In this document: positions 10,660 to 19,980 of the stretch, one piece after another
Position numbering within the stretch: position 1 is the stretch's first letter
Layout: each line of letters opens with the position of its first letter
From: an uncultured Rhodospirillales bacterium
Lineage (GTDB): Bacteria > Pseudomonadota > Alphaproteobacteria > Acetobacterales > Acetobacteraceae
Assembly: GCA_903843125.1 (NCBI GenBank)
Contig: CAIMOR010000462.1
Span: 1-60,539, forward strand
Reading direction: 5' to 3'
DNA length: 60,539 nucleotides
Position numbers and translations under genes: made by a program
Notes under the pieces: generated by a model
The model's input: only the letters and a program-made list of their open reading frames with translations
Told to the model about the DNA's origin: nothing
Database searches by the model: none

Positions 10660-11523
10660 TCAGACCCCGTACTGCTTGAACCAGGCCAGCATCCGCCGCC
10701 AGCCATCCTCGGCGGCCTCTTTCCGATAGCTCGGCCGGTAGTCGGCGTGGAAGCCGTGCGGCGCGTCGGGGTAGACCACGATCTCCACGGTCTTGCCGGC
10801 GGCCTTGGCCTTGGCTTCCGCCGCATGCACGGCGTCAACCGGAATGCCGGTATCGGCGCCGCCGTAGAGGCCCAGCAGCGGGCAGTGCAGGTCGCCAGCC
10901 AGGTCGGTTGCGGTCTTGGGCTGAATGTCGCTGGTCGGGCCGCCGACCGGGCCGTACCAGGCCACCGCGGCCTTCACCTGCGGGTTGGTTGCGGCGGTCA
11001 GCCAGGTGTTGCGGCCGCCGCGGCAGAAGCCGGTCACCGCCAGCCGCGTACCGTCCGCCCGGCCGCTGGACCGCGCCCAGGCCACGGCGGAAGCGAAGTC
11101 GCTCATCAGCGTGGCATCCGGCGCCTTGCTGATGACGTCGCGGATGATGGCGCCGACGTCGGTCATCTTCGAGAGGTCGCCCAGCCGGGCATAGTATTCC
11201 GGCGCCACCGCCGTGTAGCCCAGCTTGGCCAGGCGGCGGCAGGTGTCCTTGATGTATTCGTGCACGCCGAAGATTTCCTCGTGCACCATCACCAGCGGAT
11301 GCGCGCCACCGCCGGCCGGGGACGCCGCATAGGCCGGGATATGGCCATCGGCGACGGGGATCTGCACCTCGCCGGCGGTCAGCCCGGTGCTGTCGGTGTG
11401 GATCGGTGCCGCCTGGCCATGCGCGGTCGCCATGGTGAAGCCCGCCATCAGCGTGCCCATCACGAAGCCGCGCCGTGCCGGTGGCGGCAGGTGCAGGCCA
11501 TCCAGTCCGAGCAATCCGTCCAT
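10660..11523 (-). CDS. dienelactone hydrolase family protein
   Basis: PLVMVHEEIFGVHEYIKDTCRRLAKLGYTAVAPEYYAR; VTGFCRGGRNTWL (C nucleophile) ; PHGFHADYRPSY. Confidence 0.88.
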   Translation of the reverse strand: MDGLLGLDGLHLPPPARRGFVMGTLMAGFTMATAHGQAAPIHTDSTGLTAGEVQIPVADGHIPAYAASPAGGGAHPLVMVHEEIFGVHEYIKDTCRRLAKLGYTAVAPEYYARLGDLSKMTDVGAIIRDVISKAPDATLMSDFASAVAWARSSGRADGTRLAVTGFCRGGRNTWLTAATNPQVKAAVAWYGPVGGPTSDIQPKTATDLAGDLHCPLLGLYGGADTGIPVDAVHAAEAKAKAAGKTVEIVVYPDAPHGFHADYRPSYRKEAAEDGWRRMLAWFKQYGV

Positions 11524-11606
11524 GGTGTCTTCTCCCGTTCCTGTTCCAGGGTTCGCCAAGGCGCCCCGCTGTGGTTACCTTGGCCGCGACCACGGAGGAA
11601 ACAAGG

Positions 11607-12680
11607 ATGCGGCCCATCGCCCCCGGCAGCCGGCCGGAATGGACCGCGGCGGAGCTGGCCGCGGACAACACCTGGACCTTCACCCTGCCCGAGGCCGGTG
11701 CGAGCGACCTGCTGGGTGCGACGCGGGCCGCCGGGCGAGAAGGCCGGCCGCTGCTGGACTACCGCCGCGACGAGTTCGACTTGGGCCGCGCGCTGCCGAC
11801 CCTGCGTGCCGCCTTCGAGGAGCAGCGCAGCGGCCGTGGCCTGGCGCTGGTACGCGGCATGCCGCGGGAAGGCGTTTCCCCGGCCGAGTTCGAGTTGATG
11901 ACCTGGGCGATCGGGCTGCATTTCGGCGTGGCGCGGCCGCAAGGCAAGCAGACCCACTACGTCAGCCGCGTGGAGAACGCGGGCAACGCCTACCGCACCG
12001 GCACCGGGCGCGGCTACAACAGCAACGCCGACCTGGATTTCCACACGGATACCGCGGATATCGTGCTGCTGGCCTGCTACAACGACGCGCTGGCCGGCGG
12101 CATGAGCATGGCCACCAGCACGCTCGCCGCGCACAACGCCATGGCGCGCGAACGCCCCGACCTGGCCGAGCGCCTGCACGACACCTACTGCTTCTCCCGC
12201 CAGGGGGAGCAGGCGGCGGACGAGGGCGCCTTCCTGACCTGCCCGGTGGTGGCGCAGCAGGATGGCCGGGTCTTCGGCCGCTGGAACCGCAACCGGCTGA
12301 AGCACGCCCAGGGCATGGACGGCGTGCCGGACCTGACCGCGGCCCAGGCCGAGGCGCTGGCGCTGCTGGACGCGCTGATGCGGCGGGAAGACCTGATGTT
12401 CAGCACCTGGCTGCGGCCGGGCGACCTGCAGCTGATGAACAACCACGCCTGCGTCCATAGCCGCACGGAATTCGAGGATCACGCCGACCCCGGGCGCCGC
12501 CGCCTGCTGTTCCGGCTGTGGCTGGCGCCACCGGACAGCTACCGCCTGCCCGATGGCTTCCGGGACGCCTTCAAGCGGGTAGAGCCGGGCACGGTCCGCG
12601 GCGGCTTCATCGGCCAGAACCACACCGAGGCCTGCCGCGCCTTCGAGGCCCGCGCGGCGGCCGACCTGGGCATGCGGTAG
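11607..12680 (+). CDS. TauD/TfdA family dioxygenase
   Basis: GLALVRGMP, DLDFHTDTADIVLLACYND (HxD), MNNHACVHSRTEF, RRRLLFRLWL. Confidence 0.88.
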   Translation: MRPIAPGSRPEWTAAELAADNTWTFTLPEAGASDLLGATRAAGREGRPLLDYRRDEFDLGRALPTLRAAFEEQRSGRGLALVRGMPREGVSPAEFELMTWAIGLHFGVARPQGKQTHYVSRVENAGNAYRTGTGRGYNSNADLDFHTDTADIVLLACYNDALAGGMSMATSTLAAHNAMARERPDLAERLHDTYCFSRQGEQAADEGAFLTCPVVAQQDGRVFGRWNRNRLKHAQGMDGVPDLTAAQAEALALLDALMRREDLMFSTWLRPGDLQLMNNHACVHSRTEFEDHADPGRRRLLFRLWLAPPDSYRLPDGFRDAFKRVEPGTVRGGFIGQNHTEACRAFEARAAADLGMR

Positions 12681-12683
12681 CGC

Positions 12684-12703
12684 GCCCCCGGCCCTGCGGG
12701 GGC
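12684..12703 (+). terminator. GC-rich stem-loop downstream of TauD-like gene
   Basis: gccccc-ggccctgc-gggggc inverted repeat right after stop codon; no clear T-tract. Confidence 0.4.
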
Positions 12704-12932
12704 TGGGCGGCGGCGGCCAGCCGCCCGTTGCTTGGGCATTCGGCGCAGAACCGGGCGGCACGGCCAAGCCGGCGCTGCCCCAGCCATGCGCCAGCGTCAA
12801 GGCCGCGGCGGCGAATGGCGTGGACTTGTTGCGCGCGCTGCCCTATCCGCCCGGCTTGGCTGCGGGTGTGCTTCTTGCTTGCCCGAGCTGCCCGCCTTCC
12901 TGCCCGCCCGACCGAACTGCATCCAGGCCCTC

Positions 12933-15900
12933 ATGTCCCTGCACGTCGCCCTGCATCACCGGACCTCCTACAAATACGAGCGCGCGGTGACGCTCGGCCC
13001 GCAGACCATCCGGCTGCGCCCGGCGCCGCATGCCCGGACGCCGATCATCAGCTACGCGCTGAAGGTGGAACCCAAGCCGCACTTCCTGAACTGGATGCAG
13101 GACCCGCAGGGCAACTTCCTCGCCCGCGTGGTCTTCCCGGAACGCGTGACGCATTTCGACGTGACGGTCGACCTGGTGGCCGACATGGCCACCATCAACC
13201 CGTTCGACTTCTTCCTGGAGCCGGAGGCGGAGAGCTTCCCCTTCACCTACGACCCGGTGCTGGAGGAGGAACTGGCACCCTTCCGCAAATGCGCGCCGGT
13301 GGGGCCATTGCTGAAGGGCTTCCTGGCCGGCATCCCACGCGAGCCGAAGCGCACGATCGACGTGCTGATCGAGCTGAACCGGCAGATTCAGGAGCGCACC
13401 GAATACGTCGTGCGGCTGGAACCCGGCGTGTGGACGCCCGAGGAGGTGCTGGGCAAGCGCCGCGGCAGTTGCCGCGACAGCGCCTGGCTGCTGGTGCAGG
13501 TGCTGCGCAACCTCGGCTTCGCCGCGCGCTTCGTCTCCGGCTACCTGATCCAGCTGGTGCCGGACGTGAAGCCGGTGCAGGGCGCCGAGGGGCCGAGCAG
13601 CGACTTCACCGACCTGCATGCCTGGGCCGAGGTCTACCTGCCCGGCGCCGGCTGGATCGGGTTGGATGCCACCAGCGGCCTGCTGGCCGGCGAGGGCCAT
13701 ATTCCGCTGGCTGCCAGCCCGGAGCCGGCCTCGGCCGCCGCGATCAGCGGCATGGCTGAACCGGCCGAGACCGAGTTCGACTTCGCCATGTCGGTTACGC
13801 GGGTGAAGGAAACGCCGCGCGTCACCAAGCCCTACACGGAACGGCAGTGGCAGGACATCCTGGCCGCCGGCCAGCGCTTGGACGTGGCGCTGAAGGCTGG
13901 CGACGTACGCCTGACGATGGGTGGCGAGCCGACCTTCATCGCCGCCGACGACATGGATGCGGCCGAGTGGAATACCGATGCGCTGGGCCCGACCAAGCGC
14001 GCCTATGCCGGCCGGCTGCTGCGCCGTCTGGTGCCGAAGTGGTCGCCGGGTGCGGCGCTGCAATACGCCATGGGCAAGCACTACCCCGGCGAGCAGCTGC
14101 CGCGCTGGGCGCTGTATTCCCACTGGCGCACGGATGGCGAGCCGGTGTGGCGCAACCCGGAGCTGCTGGCCAGCGACGACGACAAGGACAGCGCGACGGC
14201 GGCCGAGGCGGCGCGCTTCGCCGGCCTGCTGGCCGAACGGCTGCAGGTGGACCCGTCGCTGGTCAACCCGGCCTATGAGGACATCCACTACTACCTGTGG
14301 AAGGAGCATCGCCTTCCCGCCAACGTCGTCGTCGAGGACGCCAGGCTGCGCGACCCGCTGGAGCGCGAGCGGATGGCGAAGGTGTTCGCCCAGGGGCTGA
14401 ACGCGCCGGTCGGCAGCGTGCTGCCCCTGCAGCGGGTGATGCAGGACGGCGCCCGCCGCTGGCGCTCGGGAAAATGGTTCTTCCGGGGTGACCACATGTT
14501 CCTGATCCCCGGCGACAGCCCGGTGGGTCTGCGGCTGCCGCTGGAAAGCCTGCCCTGGGCCGACCCGGCAAGCATCCAGGCGGAATGGGAGCGCGACCCG
14601 TTCGAGACCCTGCCCGCCCTGCCGCCGCACCAGGCTTTCCGGCGCGTCGCGGTGCCGGGTGCCGAGGGCCAGAACCCCTATCAGCGCGCCCATGCGCTGC
14701 GCGGGCCCCAGGGGCAGTATCTTGGCCAGGGCGGCCCCGGTGGCGAGGGGCTGGACCCCTTCCGTCCCCGCGCGCAGGAGCTGCCCGTGGTTGGCCGCGG
14801 CGAGCCGGAGCTGGTGCGCACCGCGCTGGCGGTGGAGGCGCGCGGCGGGTTGCTGCATGTGTTCTACCCGCCGCTGATGCAGGCCGAGGACTGGCTTGAG
14901 CTGACCGCCGCGGTGGAGGACACCGCCGCCGAGATGGGCCGCAAGGTTATCCTGGAAGGCTACCTGCCGCCGCGCGACCCGCGCCTGACGCATTTCTCCG
15001 TCACGCCCGACCCTGGTGTCATCGAGGTCAACATCCACCCCTCGGCCAGCTGGGCCGAGCATGTGGAACGCACCGAGACGCTGTACGAGGAAGCCCGCCA
15101 GGTCGGCCTGGCCGCCGAGAAGTTCATGCTGGACGGCCGGCATGTCGGCACCGGCGGCGGCAACCACATCGTCATGGGCGCCAGCCAGCCGAGCGACAGC
15201 CCCTTCCTGCGCCGGCCGGACCTGCTGAAGAGCCTGCTGGGCTTCTGGCACAACCACCCGAGCATGAGCTACCTGTTCAGCGGGCTGTTCATCGGGCCCA
15301 GCAGCCAGCATCCGCGCATCGACGAGGCGCGGATGGACAGCGTGGGCGAGCTGGAATTCGCCTTCACCCAGATCAGGCGCGACCAGCCGAGCCCGCCCTG
15401 GCTGGTGGACCGGGTGTTCCGCAACATCCTGGCCGACGTGACCGGCAATACCCACCGCACCGAGTTCTGCATCGACAAGCTGTACTCGCCGGACAGCAGC
15501 AGTGGGCGGTTGGGCCTGGTGGAATACCGCGCGGCGGAAATGCCGCCGCACGCGCGGATGTCCGCCGCGCAGACGCTGCTGATGCGCGCCGCCGTCGCCG
15601 CCTTCTGGCAGCGGCCGTACGAGCGGAAGCTGGTGCGCTGGGGCACGCGCATCCACGACGACTTCCTGATGCCGTACTGGAACAACCAGGACTTCCAGGA
15701 CGTGTTGGCGGAACTCGGCGACCATGGCTTTGCCCTGGACCCCGCCTGGTTCGTGCCGCACCAAGAGTTCCGCTTCCCGATGATCGGCGAGACGACGTTG
15801 CGCGGCACCCATGTGGAACTGCGCCACGCGCTGGAGCCCTGGCACGTGCTGGGCGAGGAAGCCGCGGCCGGCGGCACCGCCCGCTACGTCGACAGCTCCT

Positions 15901-16322
15901 GCGAACGGGTCCAGGCCAAGGTCAGCGGCTGGGTGGATGAACGCTACGTGCTGGCCTGCAACGGCCAGGCGGTGCCGCTGGTGCGCACGGAGCGCGAGGG
16001 CGAGTTCGTCGGCGGCGTGCGCTTCAAGGCCTGGGCACCGCCCTCGGCCCTGCACCCCACCGTGCCGGCGCAGACCCCGCTGGTGTTCGATGTCTACGAC
16101 CGCTGGACCGGGCGCAGCCTGGGCGGGCTGACGCATCATGTCTCCCACCCCGGCGGGCGCAGCTACGAAACCCTGCCGGTCAACGCCAACGAGGCCGAGG
16201 CACGGCGGCGCACCCGATTCCAGGCCTTTGGCCATACCCCAGGGCCGATGGATCCACCGGCGCCGGCGGTTTCGCTGGAAACCCCGCGCACCCTTGACCT
16301 GCGCCGGGGTGCGATGGTCTAA
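12933..16322 (+). CDS. transglutaminase-like + DUF2126 large protein
   Basis: N-terminal HHRTSYKYERAVTLGPQTIRLRPAPHARTPI transglutaminase N-domain, RRGSCRDSAWLLVQVLRNLGFAARFVSGY (catalytic Cys), then DUF2126 region DVRLTMGGEPTFIAADDMDAAEWN. Confidence 0.9.
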   Translation: MSLHVALHHRTSYKYERAVTLGPQTIRLRPAPHARTPIISYALKVEPKPHFLNWMQDPQGNFLARVVFPERVTHFDVTVDLVADMATINPFDFFLEPEAESFPFTYDPVLEEELAPFRKCAPVGPLLKGFLAGIPREPKRTIDVLIELNRQIQERTEYVVRLEPGVWTPEEVLGKRRGSCRDSAWLLVQVLRNLGFAARFVSGYLIQLVPDVKPVQGAEGPSSDFTDLHAWAEVYLPGAGWIGLDATSGLLAGEGHIPLAASPEPASAAAISGMAEPAETEFDFAMSVTRVKETPRVTKPYTERQWQDILAAGQRLDVALKAGDVRLTMGGEPTFIAADDMDAAEWNTDALGPTKRAYAGRLLRRLVPKWSPGAALQYAMGKHYPGEQLPRWALYSHWRTDGEPVWRNPELLASDDDKDSATAAEAARFAGLLAERLQVDPSLVNPAYEDIHYYLWKEHRLPANVVVEDARLRDPLERERMAKVFAQGLNAPVGSVLPLQRVMQDGARRWRSGKWFFRGDHMFLIPGDSPVGLRLPLESLPWADPASIQAEWERDPFETLPALPPHQAFRRVAVPGAEGQNPYQRAHALRGPQGQYLGQGGPGGEGLDPFRPRAQELPVVGRGEPELVRTALAVEARGGLLHVFYPPLMQAEDWLELTAAVEDTAAEMGRKVILEGYLPPRDPRLTHFSVTPDPGVIEVNIHPSASWAEHVERTETLYEEARQVGLAAEKFMLDGRHVGTGGGNHIVMGASQPSDSPFLRRPDLLKSLLGFWHNHPSMSYLFSGLFIGPSSQHPRIDEARMDSVGELEFAFTQIRRDQPSPPWLVDRVFRNILADVTGNTHRTEFCIDKLYSPDSSSGRLGLVEYRAAEMPPHARMSAAQTLLMRAAVAAFWQRPYERKLVRWGTRIHDDFLMPYWNNQDFQDVLAELGDHGFALDPAWFVPHQEFRFPMIGETTLRGTHVELRHALEPWHVLGEEAAAGGTARYVDSSCERVQAKVSGWVDERYVLACNGQAVPLVRTEREGEFVGGVRFKAWAPPSALHPTVPAQTPLVFDVYDRWTGRSLGGLTHHVSHPGGRSYETLPVNANEAEARRRTRFQAFGHTPGPMDPPAPAVSLETPRTLDLRRGAMV

Positions 16323-16329
16323 GGCAACG

Positions 16330-16368
16330 CCCGCCTGGATGAAATCGTCCAGGCGGGTTTCTTGCTTT
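16330..16368 (+). terminator. Rho-independent terminator
   Basis: cccgcctgga-tgaaatcg-tccaggcggg perfect 10-bp stem followed by tttcttgcttt. Confidence 0.88.
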
Positions 16369-16446
16369 AGATTCAGTATGTTCCGGCGCGGGGCATCGGG
16401 TTGGGTGTTTCCACCCCAGCCGATATTGCGCTAGCATCAGGGTTCG

Positions 16447-18957
16447 ATGAACGAACCCCGGGATGAAATGGTGGATGGCAGCGGCGGGCTGCGGCCACCC
16501 TGGCGCCTGCTGCACGCGACGCTGACCGGGTTGGGTCGTGACGTGCTGGCGGAGCGTGGCCAGCAGCTGGACCGCATCTTCCAAGATGAGGGGCTGACCA
16601 GCCTGCTGCCCGGCGCCGCGCCGGTGGGCTGGCGGTGCGACCCGATTCCGCTGCCGCTTGGCGCCGCCGAATTCGCCGCGTTGGCCCAGGGCCTGGCGCA
16701 GCGGGCCCGGCTGCTCGCCGCCGTGCTGGACGACGTGTACGGGCCGCAGGCCCTGCTGGCCGAGGGCCTGCTGCCGCCGGCGCTGGTCTTCGCCAACCCG
16801 GCCTTCCTCAGGCCCTGCCGCCATACCGAGGGGCCCGCCCCCGGACCGCGGCTGCAACTCTATTCGGCCGAGCTGATCCGCGACGCCGAGGGCCACTGGC
16901 AGGTGCTGGCCGACCGCACCGCGGATGCCGCGGGCGTGGCCTATGCGCTGGAGAATCGCCGCGCCCTGGCCCGCGTGGTGCCGGAGCTGTTCCGCTCGGC
17001 CCAACTGCGCCGGCTGCGGCCGTTCTTCGAGACCTGGCAGGACGCGATGCAGCGCCTGGCGCCGCACCCCGGCAGCAATCCCGGCCTGGCCCTGCTGACC
17101 GCGGGGCCGAGCGACAAGCTGTGGTTCGAGCATGTCGTGCTGGCGCGCGAGCTCAGCTGCAGCCTGGTGGAGGGCGGCGACCTGACGGTGCGCGATGGCC
17201 TGCTGTTCCTGAAGACGCTGAAGGGGTTGCAGCGGGTGGACGTGCTGCTGCGCCGGCAGGATGGCCGCACGCTGGACCCGCTGGAGCTGGATTCCGGCGC
17301 CGCCGATGGCATTCCCGGCCTGCTGGACGCCATGCGCGAAGGCAATGTGCGCGTGGTCAACGACCCCGGCGCCGGCTTCGCCGAGGCGCCGGCGCTGGCC
17401 GCCTTCATGCCCGCCCTGGCGCAGCGCCTGCTGGGGGAGGAACTGCTGCTGCCCAGCCTGCCGGTGCGCTGGCTGGGCGATGCCGCGGCCCGCGATGCGG
17501 TGCTGGCGGACCTGCCGGCCTGGCGCATCCGCTCCGCCTTCGATGGCACCGAGAATCCGGTTGCGGTCAGCCAACTCGACCTGGCCGCCCGCGCCGAGCT
17601 GGCCACCCGCATTGCCGCGGCCGGCGAGGAGCATGTCGCCCTGCCGCCGATCGACCCCTCCGTCGCCCCGTGCATGGGGCCGGACGGCATGGTGCCGCGC
17701 CCGGTGGTGCTGCGGCTGTTCCTGGTGTTCGACGGCACGCGGTGGCAGGCCATGCCCGGCGGCCTGGCGCGGGTGCTGTCGGAGCAGGACGTGATCACCG
17801 GCCGGCTGCCGCTGCATGCGCTTTCCAAGGATGTCTGGGTGGCGGCGGAGGAGGAGACCGAGCTGCTCGGCCCCGCGCATCTCGGCGTGGCCGCGCTGCC
17901 GATCCGCCGGACCACGGGCGACCTGCCGAGCCGGGTCGGCGACAACTTCTTCTGGCTGGGGCGCTACCTGGAACGACTGGAAGGCTCGGCCCGGCTGCTG
18001 CGACTCGCCATCGCCTGGATCGAGCGGCCGACGCCGACGCCGCGCGAAGTGGCGGAGCTGCAGAGCCTGACCGCCTGCCTGGTGGTGGCGCGGCTGGTCA
18101 AGGCCGAGGCGGTGCAGGGCCTCGGCCCCGCCGCGCTGGCCGGCGAGCTGCGCCAGGTGGCGGCAGCCGAAGGCCCGCTGGCCGGGCTGCTGGAGGAGGT
18201 GCACCGGCTGGCCGAGCTGCTGCGCGACCGGCTGACCGGAGAGGTGCACGGCACGCTGCACCATTCGCTGCGCACGCTCTCGGCCTCGCTGCTGCGGGTG
18301 CGGGAGACGCGGGCCACGGCCAAGGGGCTGGAAACGCTGGCCCAGGCCATGACGGGCGTGCTGCAATTCAGCGCCACCGTCGCCGGGCTGGCGGCGGAGA
18401 ACATGGTGCGCGGCGGTGGCCGGCTGTTCCTGGACCTGGGCCGCCGGGTGGAGCGGGCACGGGCAATCGCCAACGAACTGGCCTGCGTGCTGGACCAGCC
18501 CGGCGCGCTGAGCCGGCCGAGCCGGCTGGAGCCGGGGCTGCGCCTGGCGCTGGAGCTGCGCGATTCGGTGATCACCTACCGCACCCGCTACCTTTCCGTG
18601 CTGCAGGCCGGCCCGGTGCTGGACCTGGTGATGGCCGACGAAGGCAATCCGCGTGGCCTGGCCTTCCAGCTGGCGGCGACGCGCGACCTGCTGGCCGAAC
18701 TCGGCGGCCGGGCCGACAGCCCGCTGGCCGGCATGGCCGCGGGGATGCTCGATGCGGTGCAGGCGATGACCCGCGACGTGCTGGCCGCGCCGCAGCAGGC
18801 CGGTGCCGCGGTGGCGCTGGCACCGCGGCTGAAGACGCTGGCCGAGGCGGTGGCCGACCTCTCGGACCGGATCACCCGGCGCTACTTCGCCCTGCTGCCG
18901 GCGGTGCGCAGCCTGGGGGTCGAGGCCGAAGGGCGGCGGCTCCGTGGCATGGCGTGA
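16447..18957 (+). CDS. fused circularly permuted ATP-grasp (DUF404/DUF407) and alpha-E (DUF403) protein
   Basis: LDDVYGPQALLAEGLLPPALVFANPAFLRPC, then C-terminal GDLPSRVGDNFFWLGRYLERLEGSARLLR alpha-E start. Confidence 0.87.
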   Translation: MNEPRDEMVDGSGGLRPPWRLLHATLTGLGRDVLAERGQQLDRIFQDEGLTSLLPGAAPVGWRCDPIPLPLGAAEFAALAQGLAQRARLLAAVLDDVYGPQALLAEGLLPPALVFANPAFLRPCRHTEGPAPGPRLQLYSAELIRDAEGHWQVLADRTADAAGVAYALENRRALARVVPELFRSAQLRRLRPFFETWQDAMQRLAPHPGSNPGLALLTAGPSDKLWFEHVVLARELSCSLVEGGDLTVRDGLLFLKTLKGLQRVDVLLRRQDGRTLDPLELDSGAADGIPGLLDAMREGNVRVVNDPGAGFAEAPALAAFMPALAQRLLGEELLLPSLPVRWLGDAAARDAVLADLPAWRIRSAFDGTENPVAVSQLDLAARAELATRIAAAGEEHVALPPIDPSVAPCMGPDGMVPRPVVLRLFLVFDGTRWQAMPGGLARVLSEQDVITGRLPLHALSKDVWVAAEEETELLGPAHLGVAALPIRRTTGDLPSRVGDNFFWLGRYLERLEGSARLLRLAIAWIERPTPTPREVAELQSLTACLVVARLVKAEAVQGLGPAALAGELRQVAAAEGPLAGLLEEVHRLAELLRDRLTGEVHGTLHHSLRTLSASLLRVRETRATAKGLETLAQAMTGVLQFSATVAGLAAENMVRGGGRLFLDLGRRVERARAIANELACVLDQPGALSRPSRLEPGLRLALELRDSVITYRTRYLSVLQAGPVLDLVMADEGNPRGLAFQLAATRDLLAELGGRADSPLAGMAAGMLDAVQAMTRDVLAAPQQAGAAVALAPRLKTLAEAVADLSDRITRRYFALLPAVRSLGVEAEGRRLRGMA

Positions 18958-18970
18958 AGGGCTCGGCCGG

Positions 18971-19852
18971 ATGATCTACAAGGTACGGCACACCACGCGG
19001 TACCGCTATGCCACGCCGGTGGACCTGGCGGCGCACATGGTCCACCTGCGTCCGCGTGCCCTGCCCTGGCAGCGGGTGCTGGCGGCCGGGCTGAGCGTGA
19101 CGCCGAAGGCGGCGCGGCGGCGCGACGGCGTCGACCATTTCGGCAATCTGGTGACCTGGCTGTTCCTCGACCTGCCGCACCCGGAATTCGAGGTGACGAC
19201 CGAGGCGGTGGTGGAGGTGCGCTTCCCCGACGCCCCCGAGCCGGCGGCGACGCCGGCCTGGGAGAAGGTGGCGGTGCAGGCCCGCCGCGGCGGGCCGGGC
19301 GCCTGGCAGGCGGCGGAATACTGCTTCGGCAGCCGCATGGCGCCGGCGCATGCCGGGGCCGGCGCCTATGCCGCCAAGAGCTTTCCGCCGGGGCGGCCGG
19401 TGCTGGCCGGGCTGCTGGACCTGAACCAGCGCATCCGCAGCGAATTCCGCTTCCGCGCCGGGGTGACCACGCTCAGCACGCCGATCTCGGAGGTGTTGGA
19501 GCGGCGCGAGGGCGTCTGCCAGGACTTCACCCACCTGATGATCGGGGCGCTGCGTTTCCTCGGGCTGCCGGCGCGCTACACCAGCGGCTATATCCGCACC
19601 CGGCCGCCACCGGGGCAGGAACGCCGCCGCGGGGCGGACCAGAGCCACGCCTGGGTCGGCTGCTGGATGGGCGCCGAGCATGGCTGGGTGGACCTGGACC
19701 CGACCAACGGGATTGTGGTGAAGGACGAGCATGTCGTGCTCGGCTGGGGGCGGGACTATGCCGATGTCAGCCCGGTGCTGGGGGTGATCCTGGGCGGTGG
19801 GGCGCATCGGCTGGAAGTGGGCGTGGACCTTGAGCCGCAGGGCGAGGGGTAG
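18971..19852 (+). CDS. transglutaminase family protein
   Basis: YKVRHTTRYRYATPVDLAAHMVHLRPR; REGVCQDFTHLMIGALRFLGLPARYTSGYI; DQSHAWVGCWMGAEHGWVDLDPTNG. Confidence 0.92.
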   Translation: MIYKVRHTTRYRYATPVDLAAHMVHLRPRALPWQRVLAAGLSVTPKAARRRDGVDHFGNLVTWLFLDLPHPEFEVTTEAVVEVRFPDAPEPAATPAWEKVAVQARRGGPGAWQAAEYCFGSRMAPAHAGAGAYAAKSFPPGRPVLAGLLDLNQRIRSEFRFRAGVTTLSTPISEVLERREGVCQDFTHLMIGALRFLGLPARYTSGYIRTRPPPGQERRRGADQSHAWVGCWMGAEHGWVDLDPTNGIVVKDEHVVLGWGRDYADVSPVLGVILGGGAHRLEVGVDLEPQGEG

Positions 19853-19880
19853 CAGGTGCGGCGGGGCATGCGGTAGCGCT

Positions 19881-19895
19881 CCCCGCAAGGCGGGG
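19881..19895 (+). terminator. short GC-rich stem-loop downstream of transglutaminase gene
   Basis: ccccgc-aag-gcgggg; no T-tract. Confidence 0.35.
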
Positions 19896-19980
19896 GCGGC
19901 CGCCGCCGCAGGGCGGGGCGCAGGCTTTTGCTGACGCTCTTGTGTCTCAGCCGCCGGCGCGGCGCGGCGTTGCCCCGGGC

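Noticed and set aside
12843-16235. 1130-aa minus-strand ORF antisense to the transglutaminase/DUF2126 gene
   Set aside because: No recognizable domains; composition typical of antisense frames; plus strand has clear conserved motifs
16635-18974. 779-aa plus-strand alternative frame inside the ATP-grasp/alpha-E gene
   Set aside because: Ala/Gly/Arg-rich shadow ORF; real frame is 16447..18957
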